From: JBGSOV01 sp041738935
Lineage (GTDB): Bacteria; Patescibacteriota; Gracilibacteria; CAIRYL01; GCA-016699755
Assembly: GCA_041738935.1 (NCBI GenBank)
Contig: JBGSOV010000015.1
Span: 1-64,000 of the forward strand
Direction of reading: 5' to 3'
DNA: 64,000 nt
Of this stretch, positions 44,577-52,640 are shown one piece after another (position 1 is the first letter of the stretch; each line of letters starts with the position of its first letter). Position numbers and translations under genes: made by a program. The notes under the pieces were generated by a model. It saw only the letters and a list, made by a program, of their open reading frames with translations, did no database searches and was not told where the DNA came from.

Positions 44577-45545
44577 ATGAAGAAACGAATTCTCATAACC
44601 GGTGGTGCTGGTTTTATCGGATCGAACTTCTGTAATCTGGGTCAAGAAAAATATGACATTGTCGCACTCGATAATCTGTTTCTTGGTGATCGCAACAACC
44701 TTGATAAGGCAATTACATTTGTCGAAGGCGATGCCTGCAAACAAGAAGATTTAGAAAAATGTGGCACCGATTTTGACGCCATTATTCATTTGGCAGGTTC
44801 GTCCTCTGCACCAATGTTTAACGAAAATGGCATCACAGAGCCATATCGCAATTCGGTTGTTTCGTTTACGCAAGTACTCGACTTTGCTGTCAAAAACAAC
44901 ATTCGCAAAGTGCTGTATGCTTCGACTTCTTCGCTTTATGGCAACAATCCGATTCCCCTTACCGAAAATCAAACGGTGATTCCGCCCAATCACTATGCTG
45001 TGACCAAACATTTGTACGAAGAATGTGCTGCCTGTGTCGCCCGCATCAAGCCACAAATGGATATTATCGGTTTTCGTTTTATGAGCGTCTACGGACCCAA
45101 CGAAGAAGCCAAGGGCAAATATGCCAACATCATTTCGCAATTTATTTGGGATATCGCACGCCAAACCGCACCAGTGATTTATGGCGATGGCACGCAAAAT
45201 CGTGATTTTACTCATGTGAGTGATGTCGTGCAGGCACTGCAATTGGCGATCGAAAGCGACCAACACTTTGGCGCAAAAGTCTTTAATATCGGTACTGGCA
45301 AAGCCCATTCGCTGAATGAAATTGTGTCAGCAGTCGTGGACGCGATGCAAAGCGATATTGCCCCCATCTATATCGAAAATCCCGTCAAAGAAGGCTACGT
45401 GCGCGGTCAATGTGCCGATATCAGCAAAATTAAAGACGAACTTGGCTACGCGCCACAAGTACAATTGGCAGATGGCATTCGAGATCAGGTGGCAAAACTG
45501 CGCCCAGAACGAATTCGGCAGACAAGCTCGGATGAGCTGAGATAA
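44577..45545 (+). CDS. NAD-dependent sugar-nucleotide epimerase/dehydratase
   Basis: A 322-residue extended short-chain dehydrogenase. The Rossmann motif is GGAGFIGSNF. The catalytic YxxxK is in NHYAVTKHLYEE, with the upstream Ser/Thr in ASTSSLYG. VYGPNEEAKGKYANIISQF and the later GTGKAHSLNEIV follow the UDP-glucose 4-epimerase/GDP-mannose dehydratase pattern. The substrate cannot be fixed; a UDP-sugar 4-epimerase is most likely. ATG at 44577 (MKKRILITGG) is preferred over ATG at 44573 in another frame. Confidence 0.87.
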   Translation: MKKRILITGGAGFIGSNFCNLGQEKYDIVALDNLFLGDRNNLDKAITFVEGDACKQEDLEKCGTDFDAIIHLAGSSSAPMFNENGITEPYRNSVVSFTQVLDFAVKNNIRKVLYASTSSLYGNNPIPLTENQTVIPPNHYAVTKHLYEECAACVARIKPQMDIIGFRFMSVYGPNEEAKGKYANIISQFIWDIARQTAPVIYGDGTQNRDFTHVSDVVQALQLAIESDQHFGAKVFNIGTGKAHSLNEIVSAVVDAMQSDIAPIYIENPVKEGYVRGQCADISKIKDELGYAPQVQLADGIRDQVAKLRPERIRQTSSDELR

Positions 45546-45622
45546 AATCTAAAAGTGCTGTCGTTGCGAGGAGCGGCTTGCTCTTTGTAGCTTTAGCGGA
45601 AAAGGAAATAATCCATGCAGCA

Positions 45623-45680
45623 GCTCTCCCCCTAGGATAGGAGCCTGTCCCGAGAAGTCGGGAGGAGTTGGAGGGGGTTG
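45623..45680 (+). repeat. 58-bp dispersed element
   Basis: It runs from GCTCTCCCCCTAGG through TCCCGAGAAGTCGGGA to GGAGGGGGTTG. A CCTCCCTAACTCAGGGAGG hairpin follows at about 45705-45723, and a TTGCGAGGAGCGGCTTGC element precedes it at about 45563. No gene lies between 45546 and 45846. Confidence 0.65.
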
Positions 45681-45846
45681 ATAATCTCAACGACCCTCCT
45701 CAATCCTCCCTAACTCAGGGAGGAAGACCTGCCCGAAATCACACCACACCCCACCTGATCCTCCCCTCTCGAGGAGAGAGGCAATCCATGTGCTTTCCAT
45801 TCTTACATCCCAAATCTTACATCCTGTGATTTGCTCACAGAAAAAT

Positions 45847-46014
45847 TGCTTTTTACTACTTGCTATCTGCTATCTGTTATTTGTTCCCTGCTACTTGTTA
45901 TTTGCTAACTGCTACTTGCTAACTGTTTATTGTTACTTGTTATTTGCTATTTGTTACTTGTTATTTACTTTTTGTTATTTGCTAACTGCTATCTGTTATT
46001 TGTTACCTGTCTAC
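45847..46014 (+). repeat. Long degenerate heptad array (24 units of TGYTAYY)
   Basis: Twenty-four consecutive 7-bp units keep strict phase, for example TGCTATC, TGTTATT, TGCTAAC, TGTTACT. Most fit TGYTAYY and none is disrupted by indels. Less regular 7-bp periodicity extends upstream to about 45799. The array ends exactly at the stop codon (46011-46013) of the convergent glycosyltransferase-like gene. An open frame through it encodes only a CYLLFAI-type repeat and is not a gene. Confidence 0.8.
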
Positions 46015-46628
46015 ACATCAATCGCACTGCGCTGAATCGTCTTCCAGTCATACGGAAAGCGAAAATTTTCTTGGGCACGCACAATTGCGGCAAACGCCGA
46101 CCACATATTCTCTTGGCGATAGACAAACCCCGTGCCAGATTCTTGATTGGGATTATAGTCTTCGACAATATGTTGCATACTCGCGGGCGTAATCGGCAGC
46201 GCAGCATAACTGAGTGCACCAAGCGCATAGCGCTCGTTTTCTTCCCCAGAAGAAAAGAAAAAGCTCACATCAGATGCTGCAAGAATCTTGCGCACATCTT
46301 CGTTACTATCAGGTACGATTGCAATTTTTCCGGGATTATTTTTAGCAAAATCTGCAAGCAATTTTTGAAACTTCTCACTCCCAACACCACGTACTGCAAG
46401 ACAAATATTAAGCGCAGCAAGTCCGGGTAAGACTTCGGCAAAAATATGTGCACCGTTTTTGTCGGTCAACTCCGCCACAATTCCCATCAGTAGCTGCCGC
46501 TGATCACAGACCAACTCAAATTCTTCACAAAAATCGGCTTTATTTTTTGCCTTCTTTTCGATGGTATTTTTGGAGTATTTGGTATAAATTTTGTTGTCGT
46601 AGGCGGCGCCCGGAAGTGCTTGTGTCAT
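46011..46628 (-). CDS. Glycogen/starch-synthase-like C-terminal domain, orphan
   Basis: A 205-residue protein starting MTQALPGAAYDNKIYTKYSK. It resembles only the C-terminal GT-B half of GT5 glycogen synthases: a K-NK segment, LLMGIVAELTDKNGAHIFAEV, then DVRKILAASDVSFFFSSGEE and a final YDWKTIQRSAI. The N-terminal ADP-glucose synthase half is missing and not found nearby. It may be a truncated gene or a stand-alone domain. Its 3' end abuts the heptad array. Confidence 0.65.
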   Translation of the reverse strand: MTQALPGAAYDNKIYTKYSKNTIEKKAKNKADFCEEFELVCDQRQLLMGIVAELTDKNGAHIFAEVLPGLAALNICLAVRGVGSEKFQKLLADFAKNNPGKIAIVPDSNEDVRKILAASDVSFFFSSGEENERYALGALSYAALPITPASMQHIVEDYNPNQESGTGFVYRQENMWSAFAAIVRAQENFRFPYDWKTIQRSAIDV

Positions 46629-46722
46629 ATTTGTGTGATTAGTTTTCTCTTCATTATACTGCAAAAAACAAGCAAACGCCATTTGTTGCCCTTGCAGAAG
46701 GAATATGAATATTTCAAAACAT

Positions 46723-47634
46723 ATGAAAAAAGTCATTCTCATCGATATCTCACATTTGTTTTTCCGCGCATTTTTTGCGGTTCCCGCGAATTTTCAAATG
46801 CGCAGCGGCTTACAGAGTAATGCTATTTATGGCGTAATTTCGACGACATTTTCACTGATCGAATCCGAAAAACCGACCCATATTTATTTTGCCCGCGACC
46901 TCCAGGGCCCCACACTCAGGCATGGCAAAATGGATGGCTACAAAGCCGGTCGTCCCGATATGCCGCAAGAATTGGTGAATCAGCTGCCATATATTTTTGG
47001 CTTTGTCGAAGAAGCGATTGGCGCTCCACTTCTGAGCAAAGAAGGCTACGAAGCGGATGATATGATCGCCACCGCTGCCGAACATTTTCGCCAACAACCA
47101 GATACCGAAGTGTTGATTTTGTCCGGTGATCAGGATTTGTTGCAACTCGTTGGTGACAAAATTTGCGTCTTACAGCCGCAAACCGGCGGCAAGCCGCCCA
47201 AATGTATCCGACGTCAAGAAGTCATCGACAAATTGGGTGTCCCGCCCGAATGCATCGCCGATTATAAAGCGCTTGCTGGTGATAGCAGTGACAAGCTTGT
47301 CGGCGTACCAGGCATCGGACCCAAGGGGGCAGTACAGATTTTGGAAAAATATCACTCGCTCGAAGCCGCCATTGCACATGTCGATGAGATAGCGGGCAAA
47401 CTCGGCGAACTGTTAAAAGAGCACCAAGCGCAAGCTATTGCTACCAAAGACATGGCGCTGCTCCATCGTGATTTGGATGTGGCAGGTTTTGACGAAGAAA
47501 GCGGCAAGGTTCCCACAACTATGCCAGACCAGCTGCCAGCGTTTTTGGAAGAAATCAACTCGAAACGCCTTTTGGCGTGGTCAAAAAGACTCTTTACGGA
47601 TGCCGTTCCGCCAGAACAAATGGGAATGTTTTGA
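46723..47634 (+). CDS. 5'-3' exonuclease (PolA N-terminal domain type)
   Basis: A 303-residue FEN-like nuclease. Acidic active-site residues appear in LIDISHLFFRAFF, GYEADDMIA and LSGDQDLLQLV. The H3TH DNA-binding turn is SDKLVGVPGIGPKGAVQILE. It is the size of stand-alone 5'-3' exonucleases that remove RNA primers and flaps; no polymerase domain follows. The ATG at 46723 gives the usual KVILIDISHLFFRAF start. Confidence 0.88.
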   Translation: MKKVILIDISHLFFRAFFAVPANFQMRSGLQSNAIYGVISTTFSLIESEKPTHIYFARDLQGPTLRHGKMDGYKAGRPDMPQELVNQLPYIFGFVEEAIGAPLLSKEGYEADDMIATAAEHFRQQPDTEVLILSGDQDLLQLVGDKICVLQPQTGGKPPKCIRRQEVIDKLGVPPECIADYKALAGDSSDKLVGVPGIGPKGAVQILEKYHSLEAAIAHVDEIAGKLGELLKEHQAQAIATKDMALLHRDLDVAGFDEESGKVPTTMPDQLPAFLEEINSKRLLAWSKRLFTDAVPPEQMGMF

Positions 47635-48286
47635 GCGCTCGTCATTGTCTTGTCATTGCGATCCCGCCGTGGTGTGAGAAATAATCCATGTAGCAGCTCT
47701 CCCCCTAGGATAGGAGCCTGTCCCGAGCAGTCGGGAGGAGCTTGGAGGGGGTTGAAAAAAACAACCTCACCTAACCTCTCCTAACTCAGGAGAGGGAAAG
47801 GCACATTCCTCTCCCCCTAGATTAGGAGCCTGTCCCGAGAAATCGGGAGGAGTTGGAGGGGGTTGATAATCGCAACGACCCTCCTCAATCCTACCCCGGC
47901 TCAGGGAGGAAGACCTGCCCGAAATCACACCACAACCCCACCCAGCCTGTCCCGAGCAGTCGGGATCGCTCGCAAAGACGCGGTATTTTATCTGCTTTCA
48001 TCAAAACAGCCCAAACCTTGCAACAGCAACTACCAAAAGACAAAAAATCCATCAGAATCACACCTACCACAAAAACACTTTTTGTCTATATAAATAGATT
48101 ATTATACAATATTTTATTTGATACGCAATTGCATTTTTATCTGAAAGTTTTTTTTGTCTGATGCGTACTTTGTCGCAACTGTGAGCCAATATATAGCATA
48201 ATCTATTATAGAATGTATAATTTTAGAGCAAAAATAAACTCTCTTCAACAAATAAACATTAGACAATAACCATTTGATAAAGCAAG
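47635..48286. other. Repeat cluster and promoter region of the large secreted protein
   Basis: The first ~330 bp are dispersed repeats: a TTGCGATCCCGCC element near 47655, the tandem elements at 47696-47864, and a TCCCGAGCAGTCGGGA hairpin near 47949. From about 48100 the DNA becomes very AT-rich and probably holds the promoter of the next gene; a TATAAT lies at 48216-48221 without a clear -35 box. No gene found. Confidence 0.55.
47696..47864 (+). repeat. Two 58-bp elements in tandem (113-bp period)
   Basis: Copies at 47696-47754 and 47809-47864 are joined by a spacer holding an ACCTCTCCTAACTCAGGAGAGG hairpin. The same spacer joins the copies at 51937 and 52048, so the higher-order unit of element plus spacer has been duplicated as a whole. 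Confidence 0.7.
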
Positions 48287-51200
48287 ATGGCGGGCGAAAA
48301 TAATTTTTCTTTTTCTTCTTCTTTTATGAAAATGTTCCTTTCTCGCGAAGGCAACATCGTCGCTCTTTTTGTGAGCGCATGTTTGGTCTTTGCCACCTTC
48401 TTTTTCGCCGGATCGGCTTCGGCTGATTCTGTCGGTCCAATTGATTTTGAACCTTCGACCTACACTGTAGGTGATATAAATGGACAAGATGGTTGGATAA
48501 AAACAGGTGGATTTGATGTAGTTGTGAATGCTCCAACAACACCACCAACTGGTTTTGGTACACAAAGCTTGCGATTCTCAAATGCCGTTACATCGGGTTC
48601 ATTTAGTGACCAAACTTTTGCAAAACCTTTGACTGATTCGGTCGGAGAAACTGCGGCAACGAATGGTGCTTTCTCAGCAGGTACAAAGCAGACTCACTTT
48701 GAAATGGAATTCTCAATAGCTTCTGCAGTACCAGCATCAGAACAAACTGGTCTCGTTATGTCTGTATCACCTGACCGAGGAGACGGTTCACGCATGAGCT
48801 ATCTGAGTTTTGCAGATGTCACAGGAGGCATAGAAATTAAATTCTATGATGTACAAGGTACTTCCAACCCCGCTAATTTTGTACCAACTGTATTAGGAAC
48901 CTATGATCGCACAATTCCACATGATATAAAATTAACGATGGATGTATTTGATGGAGCATCGAATGATGTCGTTAAAGTGTGGATAGACGGCACATTGATT
49001 CATACTGGCACAAGTTGGGAGAATTACTTCAGATTTGACACAGAAGCTAGTGCAGAACAAAGTCCTCGAATTGTTAAAACAATAATATTTAGAGCTAGTG
49101 GCACTGCTGCATCAGCTAATAATGGAAATGGATTTTTAATTGATAACCTAAGCACAAGTAGCTACACGCCTGATGGACCTTGGTACGCAGACCAAGTCAA
49201 TGGTAACGACAGCAACACTTGTGACGCCGCTGGTGCTGGTTACGCTTGTAAGACAATCCAAGCTGCAATCAACAAAGCCGCAGTCGGAGACACGGTTTAT
49301 GTCGCTGCTGGTACATATGCCGAAAATCTCACTATCACCCAATCAGTCGTTCTGAGTGGCGCAAATGTTGGTGTTAATGGTAACGCCGCACGCGGAGCCG
49401 AATCGATCATCAATGGTACTAGCACGGTTGTAAATGTCACTGGTGCAGATGTCACCATTGATGGATTTGAAATCACAGGTGGTACAACTGGTATCTTGGT
49501 AAAAGACGATGCTGCCGACAACGCACTTATCCAAAACAACGTCTTTACTAGTCTCACTACTGCAAGCGGTACAGCACATGGTGTATACCTCTTGAAGGGT
49601 CCAGACAATGCTAAGATTTTGAATAACAAATTCGACGGTATTTCTGGCACAGAATCAACCAAGGCTATCTATATCGGCGATTCTGATAACACAAATGCCA
49701 CAACTGATGCGACTATCGAAAACAATACAATCGCAAATGTCACATCAACCATTAAGGGTGCATATGGTATTTTAATTAATGCTCGGAATACCAGTAACAC
49801 TGGTCTCTTGATCAAAGGAAATACTATTGATATCTTGAATGGTAAATGGGTACATGCCATCGGACTCGAAGGTGATACTCCAAGTGCAGTTGTAGAAAAG
49901 AATACAATCAGCAATTTGACTCCAAATGCACCCACCCTTGATGTGGTTGGTGTTTTTCTTGAAGACAATGCATCTTTCGCTTCTGTCTTAGTTAACCGAA
50001 ACAGTTTAGATGTAGGCAGTACTAAATATGGTATTGCTTTGGCATTAGGTTTGACTGGTGGCAATGATGCAAACGGAGAATGTAACTGGTGGGGTGACGC
50101 TGCTGGACCTGCAACAGGTTCAGGCTCACTGGTAGGACCAAGTGTTGATTACACTCCTTGGCTTACATCTGCTGATCTCGTGAACGGTCTTTGTGATGGA
50201 CCAATCCCAGATCAATACACCGTTACGATTAAGAAATATATTGATGGTGCTGTTGCAACCGAAGGTGTTTTCCCAGTTCATCAGACTTGGAATGCAACCA
50301 ACAATCCAAATGGAGATGCAAATTACGAATTAAAACAAGATTCTCAATATAGTACAGATCCTTATACTGCTACAACTTCACCATTAGACGAAGGTGCTCA
50401 ATTCTCTATCGAAGAAACCTTCGGTGGAAATGATGTTGGTGCAACTTGTGAATCAGGCAAACCATTTGCACTTGTCGGGTACACAAAAGCTACAGACGAA
50501 GTAACTGCTGCAAGTCAAAGTCCTAGCCCAACTGCTCCAGTGATTACTGATTTGCAAGCAAATGAGTATATCATTATCTGGAACACAAAATGTCCAGTAG
50601 AAGTTGATCAATACACCGTTACGACTTACAAATATATCGATGACAACTTTGCTGGTGATGACTTGGTTAATAACACCGCAACCTTTACTGCCTATCAAGA
50701 ATGGGATGCGGACAACCTTGATTACCTTGGGTTTAATAACAACGAATACACACTCAACCCAACCAACGGCGACAACAATCCAGGAAATCCTTATACCGCA
50801 AAAACCGCTCCTCTTGATGCTGGTTCGAGCTACAAATCCAACGAAATCCTAAACGACAATGTTGGTGCAACTTGCGAAGAAGGCAAACCTTACGCCCTCG
50901 AAGGATACACATACGGAAACGACCTTCCGACTGTACAAGATAAAGATAATATCACAACTACCGCTCCTGATTGGACTAACTTGCAAGAAAACAAGTATGT
51001 GATTGTCTGGAACGAAAAATGTGTTGTTGCACCTAACCAATACACCGTTACTATCAAAAAGTATCTTGGTTTGGTTCCTGCAACCGAAGGTACATTTGCA
51101 ATGCAATCGACATGGACTGCTGCAAACCTAAGCGGTGGCGTACAAGCAAGTGGTAACTACACACTCGAAACAGGCAATGGCTATACTGCCACCACTTCTT

Positions 51201-51781
51201 TGATGGATGCTGGTGCAGCTTATACAACCGAAGAAGTACCAAGTGCTGATGTTGGCGCAACTTGTGCAGAAGGCAAAACATATGCCCTTGTTGGTTACAC
51301 TGTAGGTACCGATGAAGCAACTGCCGCATCCGCTGTAAAAACCACAACTGTTCCAAGCTTTACTGGTTTGAACGCAAACCAATATGTCATCGTTTGGAAC
51401 GAGAAATGTGAAGTCGGACCAAACTACTGCGAAGAGGTTGACACTATCAAAGACCAGATCAAAGACCTCAAAAAAGAGTATAAAAAAGACATCCGCCAGG
51501 CTGTCAAAGACAATACCAAGTGGGTAAAGCGTGGTCGTTGGGGTGGTTACTGGCAGTTTGACCGTCGTGGTTATGCACAAGACCTGCGTGACTTGACCGA
51601 CGAGTACAAAGAAGAATTACACGAATTGGTAAACGCTCTCGAAGAAGCCGAAGCAAACTGCAGCGGCGACTACGAAGGCTACAAATGGGGCAAACAACAC
51701 CACAAATATGGTGTCCCCTTTGACAAGAAAGGTGGTAAAAAAGACAAGGATCACGAAAAAAACTACCACCATAACAGCTAA
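48287..51781 (+). CDS. Large secreted beta-helix protein with three C-terminal repeats
   Basis: A 1164-residue surface or secreted protein. A signal sequence follows a short N-extension (hydrophobic IVALFVSACLVFATFFFAGS, cleavage near ASA). A lectin/LamG-like region comes next (about 45-290). A right-handed parallel beta-helix (about 300-640) starts ACKTIQAAINKAAVGDTVYV, with many NN-x-F/I turns. Three repeats of about 130-140 residues (about 643-1045) each begin QYTVT, contain DVGATC or NVGATC and end in VWNEKC or IWNTKC. A highly charged helical tail rich in Lys and His completes it. No LPXTG motif or membrane anchor is visible. Adhesion or host/surface attachment is inferred. Confidence 0.85.
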   Translation: MAGENNFSFSSSFMKMFLSREGNIVALFVSACLVFATFFFAGSASADSVGPIDFEPSTYTVGDINGQDGWIKTGGFDVVVNAPTTPPTGFGTQSLRFSNAVTSGSFSDQTFAKPLTDSVGETAATNGAFSAGTKQTHFEMEFSIASAVPASEQTGLVMSVSPDRGDGSRMSYLSFADVTGGIEIKFYDVQGTSNPANFVPTVLGTYDRTIPHDIKLTMDVFDGASNDVVKVWIDGTLIHTGTSWENYFRFDTEASAEQSPRIVKTIIFRASGTAASANNGNGFLIDNLSTSSYTPDGPWYADQVNGNDSNTCDAAGAGYACKTIQAAINKAAVGDTVYVAAGTYAENLTITQSVVLSGANVGVNGNAARGAESIINGTSTVVNVTGADVTIDGFEITGGTTGILVKDDAADNALIQNNVFTSLTTASGTAHGVYLLKGPDNAKILNNKFDGISGTESTKAIYIGDSDNTNATTDATIENNTIANVTSTIKGAYGILINARNTSNTGLLIKGNTIDILNGKWVHAIGLEGDTPSAVVEKNTISNLTPNAPTLDVVGVFLEDNASFASVLVNRNSLDVGSTKYGIALALGLTGGNDANGECNWWGDAAGPATGSGSLVGPSVDYTPWLTSADLVNGLCDGPIPDQYTVTIKKYIDGAVATEGVFPVHQTWNATNNPNGDANYELKQDSQYSTDPYTATTSPLDEGAQFSIEETFGGNDVGATCESGKPFALVGYTKATDEVTAASQSPSPTAPVITDLQANEYIIIWNTKCPVEVDQYTVTTYKYIDDNFAGDDLVNNTATFTAYQEWDADNLDYLGFNNNEYTLNPTNGDNNPGNPYTAKTAPLDAGSSYKSNEILNDNVGATCEEGKPYALEGYTYGNDLPTVQDKDNITTTAPDWTNLQENKYVIVWNEKCVVAPNQYTVTIKKYLGLVPATEGTFAMQSTWTAANLSGGVQASGNYTLETGNGYTATTSLMDAGAAYTTEEVPSADVGATCAEGKTYALVGYTVGTDEATAASAVKTTTVPSFTGLNANQYVIVWNEKCEVGPNYCEEVDTIKDQIKDLKKEYKKDIRQAVKDNTKWVKRGRWGGYWQFDRRGYAQDLRDLTDEYKEELHELVNALEEAEANCSGDYEGYKWGKQHHKYGVPFDKKGGKKDKDHEKNYHHNS
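50211..51420 (+). repeat. Three intragenic protein repeats
   Basis: The units start near 50211, 50605 and 51034, each opening with a CAATACACCGTTAC-type sequence coding for QYTVT. Each unit carries two conserved Cys (GATC and EKC/TKC) that could form a disulfide. Units 1 and 3 are closer to each other (both TIKKY...ATEG) than to unit 2. Confidence 0.75.
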
Positions 51782-51817
51782 TAAGCAGAATAAGTGATTT
51801 CGATCACTGCTCTTCTC

Positions 51818-51852
51818 AAAAACAGTCTCGCCAAACGGCGAGGCTGTTTTTG
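51818..51852 (+). terminator. Intrinsic terminator of the beta-helix gene
   Basis: AAAACAGTCTCGCC-AAAC-GGCGAGGCTGTTTTT forms a long stem with one mismatch and a T-run. Confidence 0.9.
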
Positions 51853-51873
51853 TAAGTCACGTCATCGCAGCGC

Positions 51874-51936
51874 CTCTCCCCCTAGGTGTAGCTGCTCTCC
51901 CCCTAGGTGTAGCTGCTCTCCCCCTAGGTGTAGCTG
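51874..51936 (+). repeat. 21-bp tandem repeat (three units)
   Basis: Three identical units of CTCTCCCCCTAGGTGTAGCTG precede a normal 58-bp element at 51937. The unit is the first 13 bp of that element plus GTGTAGCTG, so it looks like slippage growth at the element's edge. There are no unique spacers, so it is not a CRISPR. Confidence 0.75.
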
Positions 51937-52200
51937 CTCTCCCCCTAGGATAGGAGCCTGTCCCGAGAAGTCGGGAGGAGTTGGAGGGGGTTGAAATAAA
52001 CAACCTCACCTAACCTCTCCTAACTCAGGAGAGGGAAAGGCACATTCCTCTCCCCCTAGGATAGGAGCCTGTCCCGAGAAGTCGGGAGGAGCTGGAGGGG
52101 GTTGAAAAAAACAACCTCACCTAACCTCTCCTAACTCAGGAGAGGGAAAGGCACATTCCTCTCCCCCTAGGTTAGGAGCCTGTCCCGAGAAGTCGGGAGA
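51937..52200 (+). repeat. Tandem array of 58-bp elements (111-bp period)
   Basis: Copies start at 51937, 52048 and 52159, exactly 111 bp apart; the last is cut after its inner hairpin. Each has CCCCCTAGG, GGAGCCTG, TCCCGAGAAGTCGGGA and, in full copies, GGAGGGGGTTGA, joined by the same 53-bp spacer as at 47755. From 52201 to 52349 a TTTGCGAGGAGTGCCGAGAACT-type element is the only other structure. Confidence 0.75.
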
Positions 52201-52349
52201 GGAGTAATCGCAAAGACGCTATCGGGTTATTTGTGACTGCGTTAGCCGAGACTCCTGTCTCGTCTTTGCGAGGAGTGCCGAGAACTCGGCATGACGCGGC
52301 AATCCATTCGAAGTGGGTGAAGCAGTGCGAGACTATCTAAAAATTTGTT

Positions 52350-52405
52350 TGCTCCCTGATAACTGTTTGTTGTTATTTGTTCATTGTTACTTGATGCTTG
52401 TTTTT
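52350..52405 (+). repeat. Heptad repeat array (8 units)
   Basis: Eight in-phase units: TGCTCCC, TGATAAC, TGTTTGT, TGTTATT, TGTTCAT, TGTTACT, TGATGCT, TGTTTTT. They belong to the same family as the array at 45847. The remaining 52406-52640 has no gene and should contain the promoter of the next gene. Confidence 0.65.
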
Positions 52406-52640
52406 GTTTGTTGTTTTTGTCTGGATTGCTTCGTCGTACACTCCTCGCAAAGACAACACATTTTTTGGAAGATGTTTTAAAAAAGTTTTATGAGAAGTCG
52501 TTATCTGTGAGTTATTTTCTTCCCAAAAATTATTTGTGATTCTCTCTTTTGTTGCCATTAATTCTGAGAACAGAGAATTTTCTCTTGCATTTTTTTAAAT
52601 ATATTATAAGAATAACTTTCTATATTTTCGTCTGCGCGCG

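Noticed and set aside
45790..46035. Open frame encoding a CYLLFAI-type repeated peptide
   Set aside because: It is only the translation of the heptad DNA array, with no ribosome-binding site or plausible fold.
51874..51936. Possible CRISPR array
   Set aside because: Units are contiguous 21-mers without unique spacers, and no cas genes are present.
51794..51994. A 66-codon open frame
   Set aside because: It translates the terminator and the dispersed repeats only.
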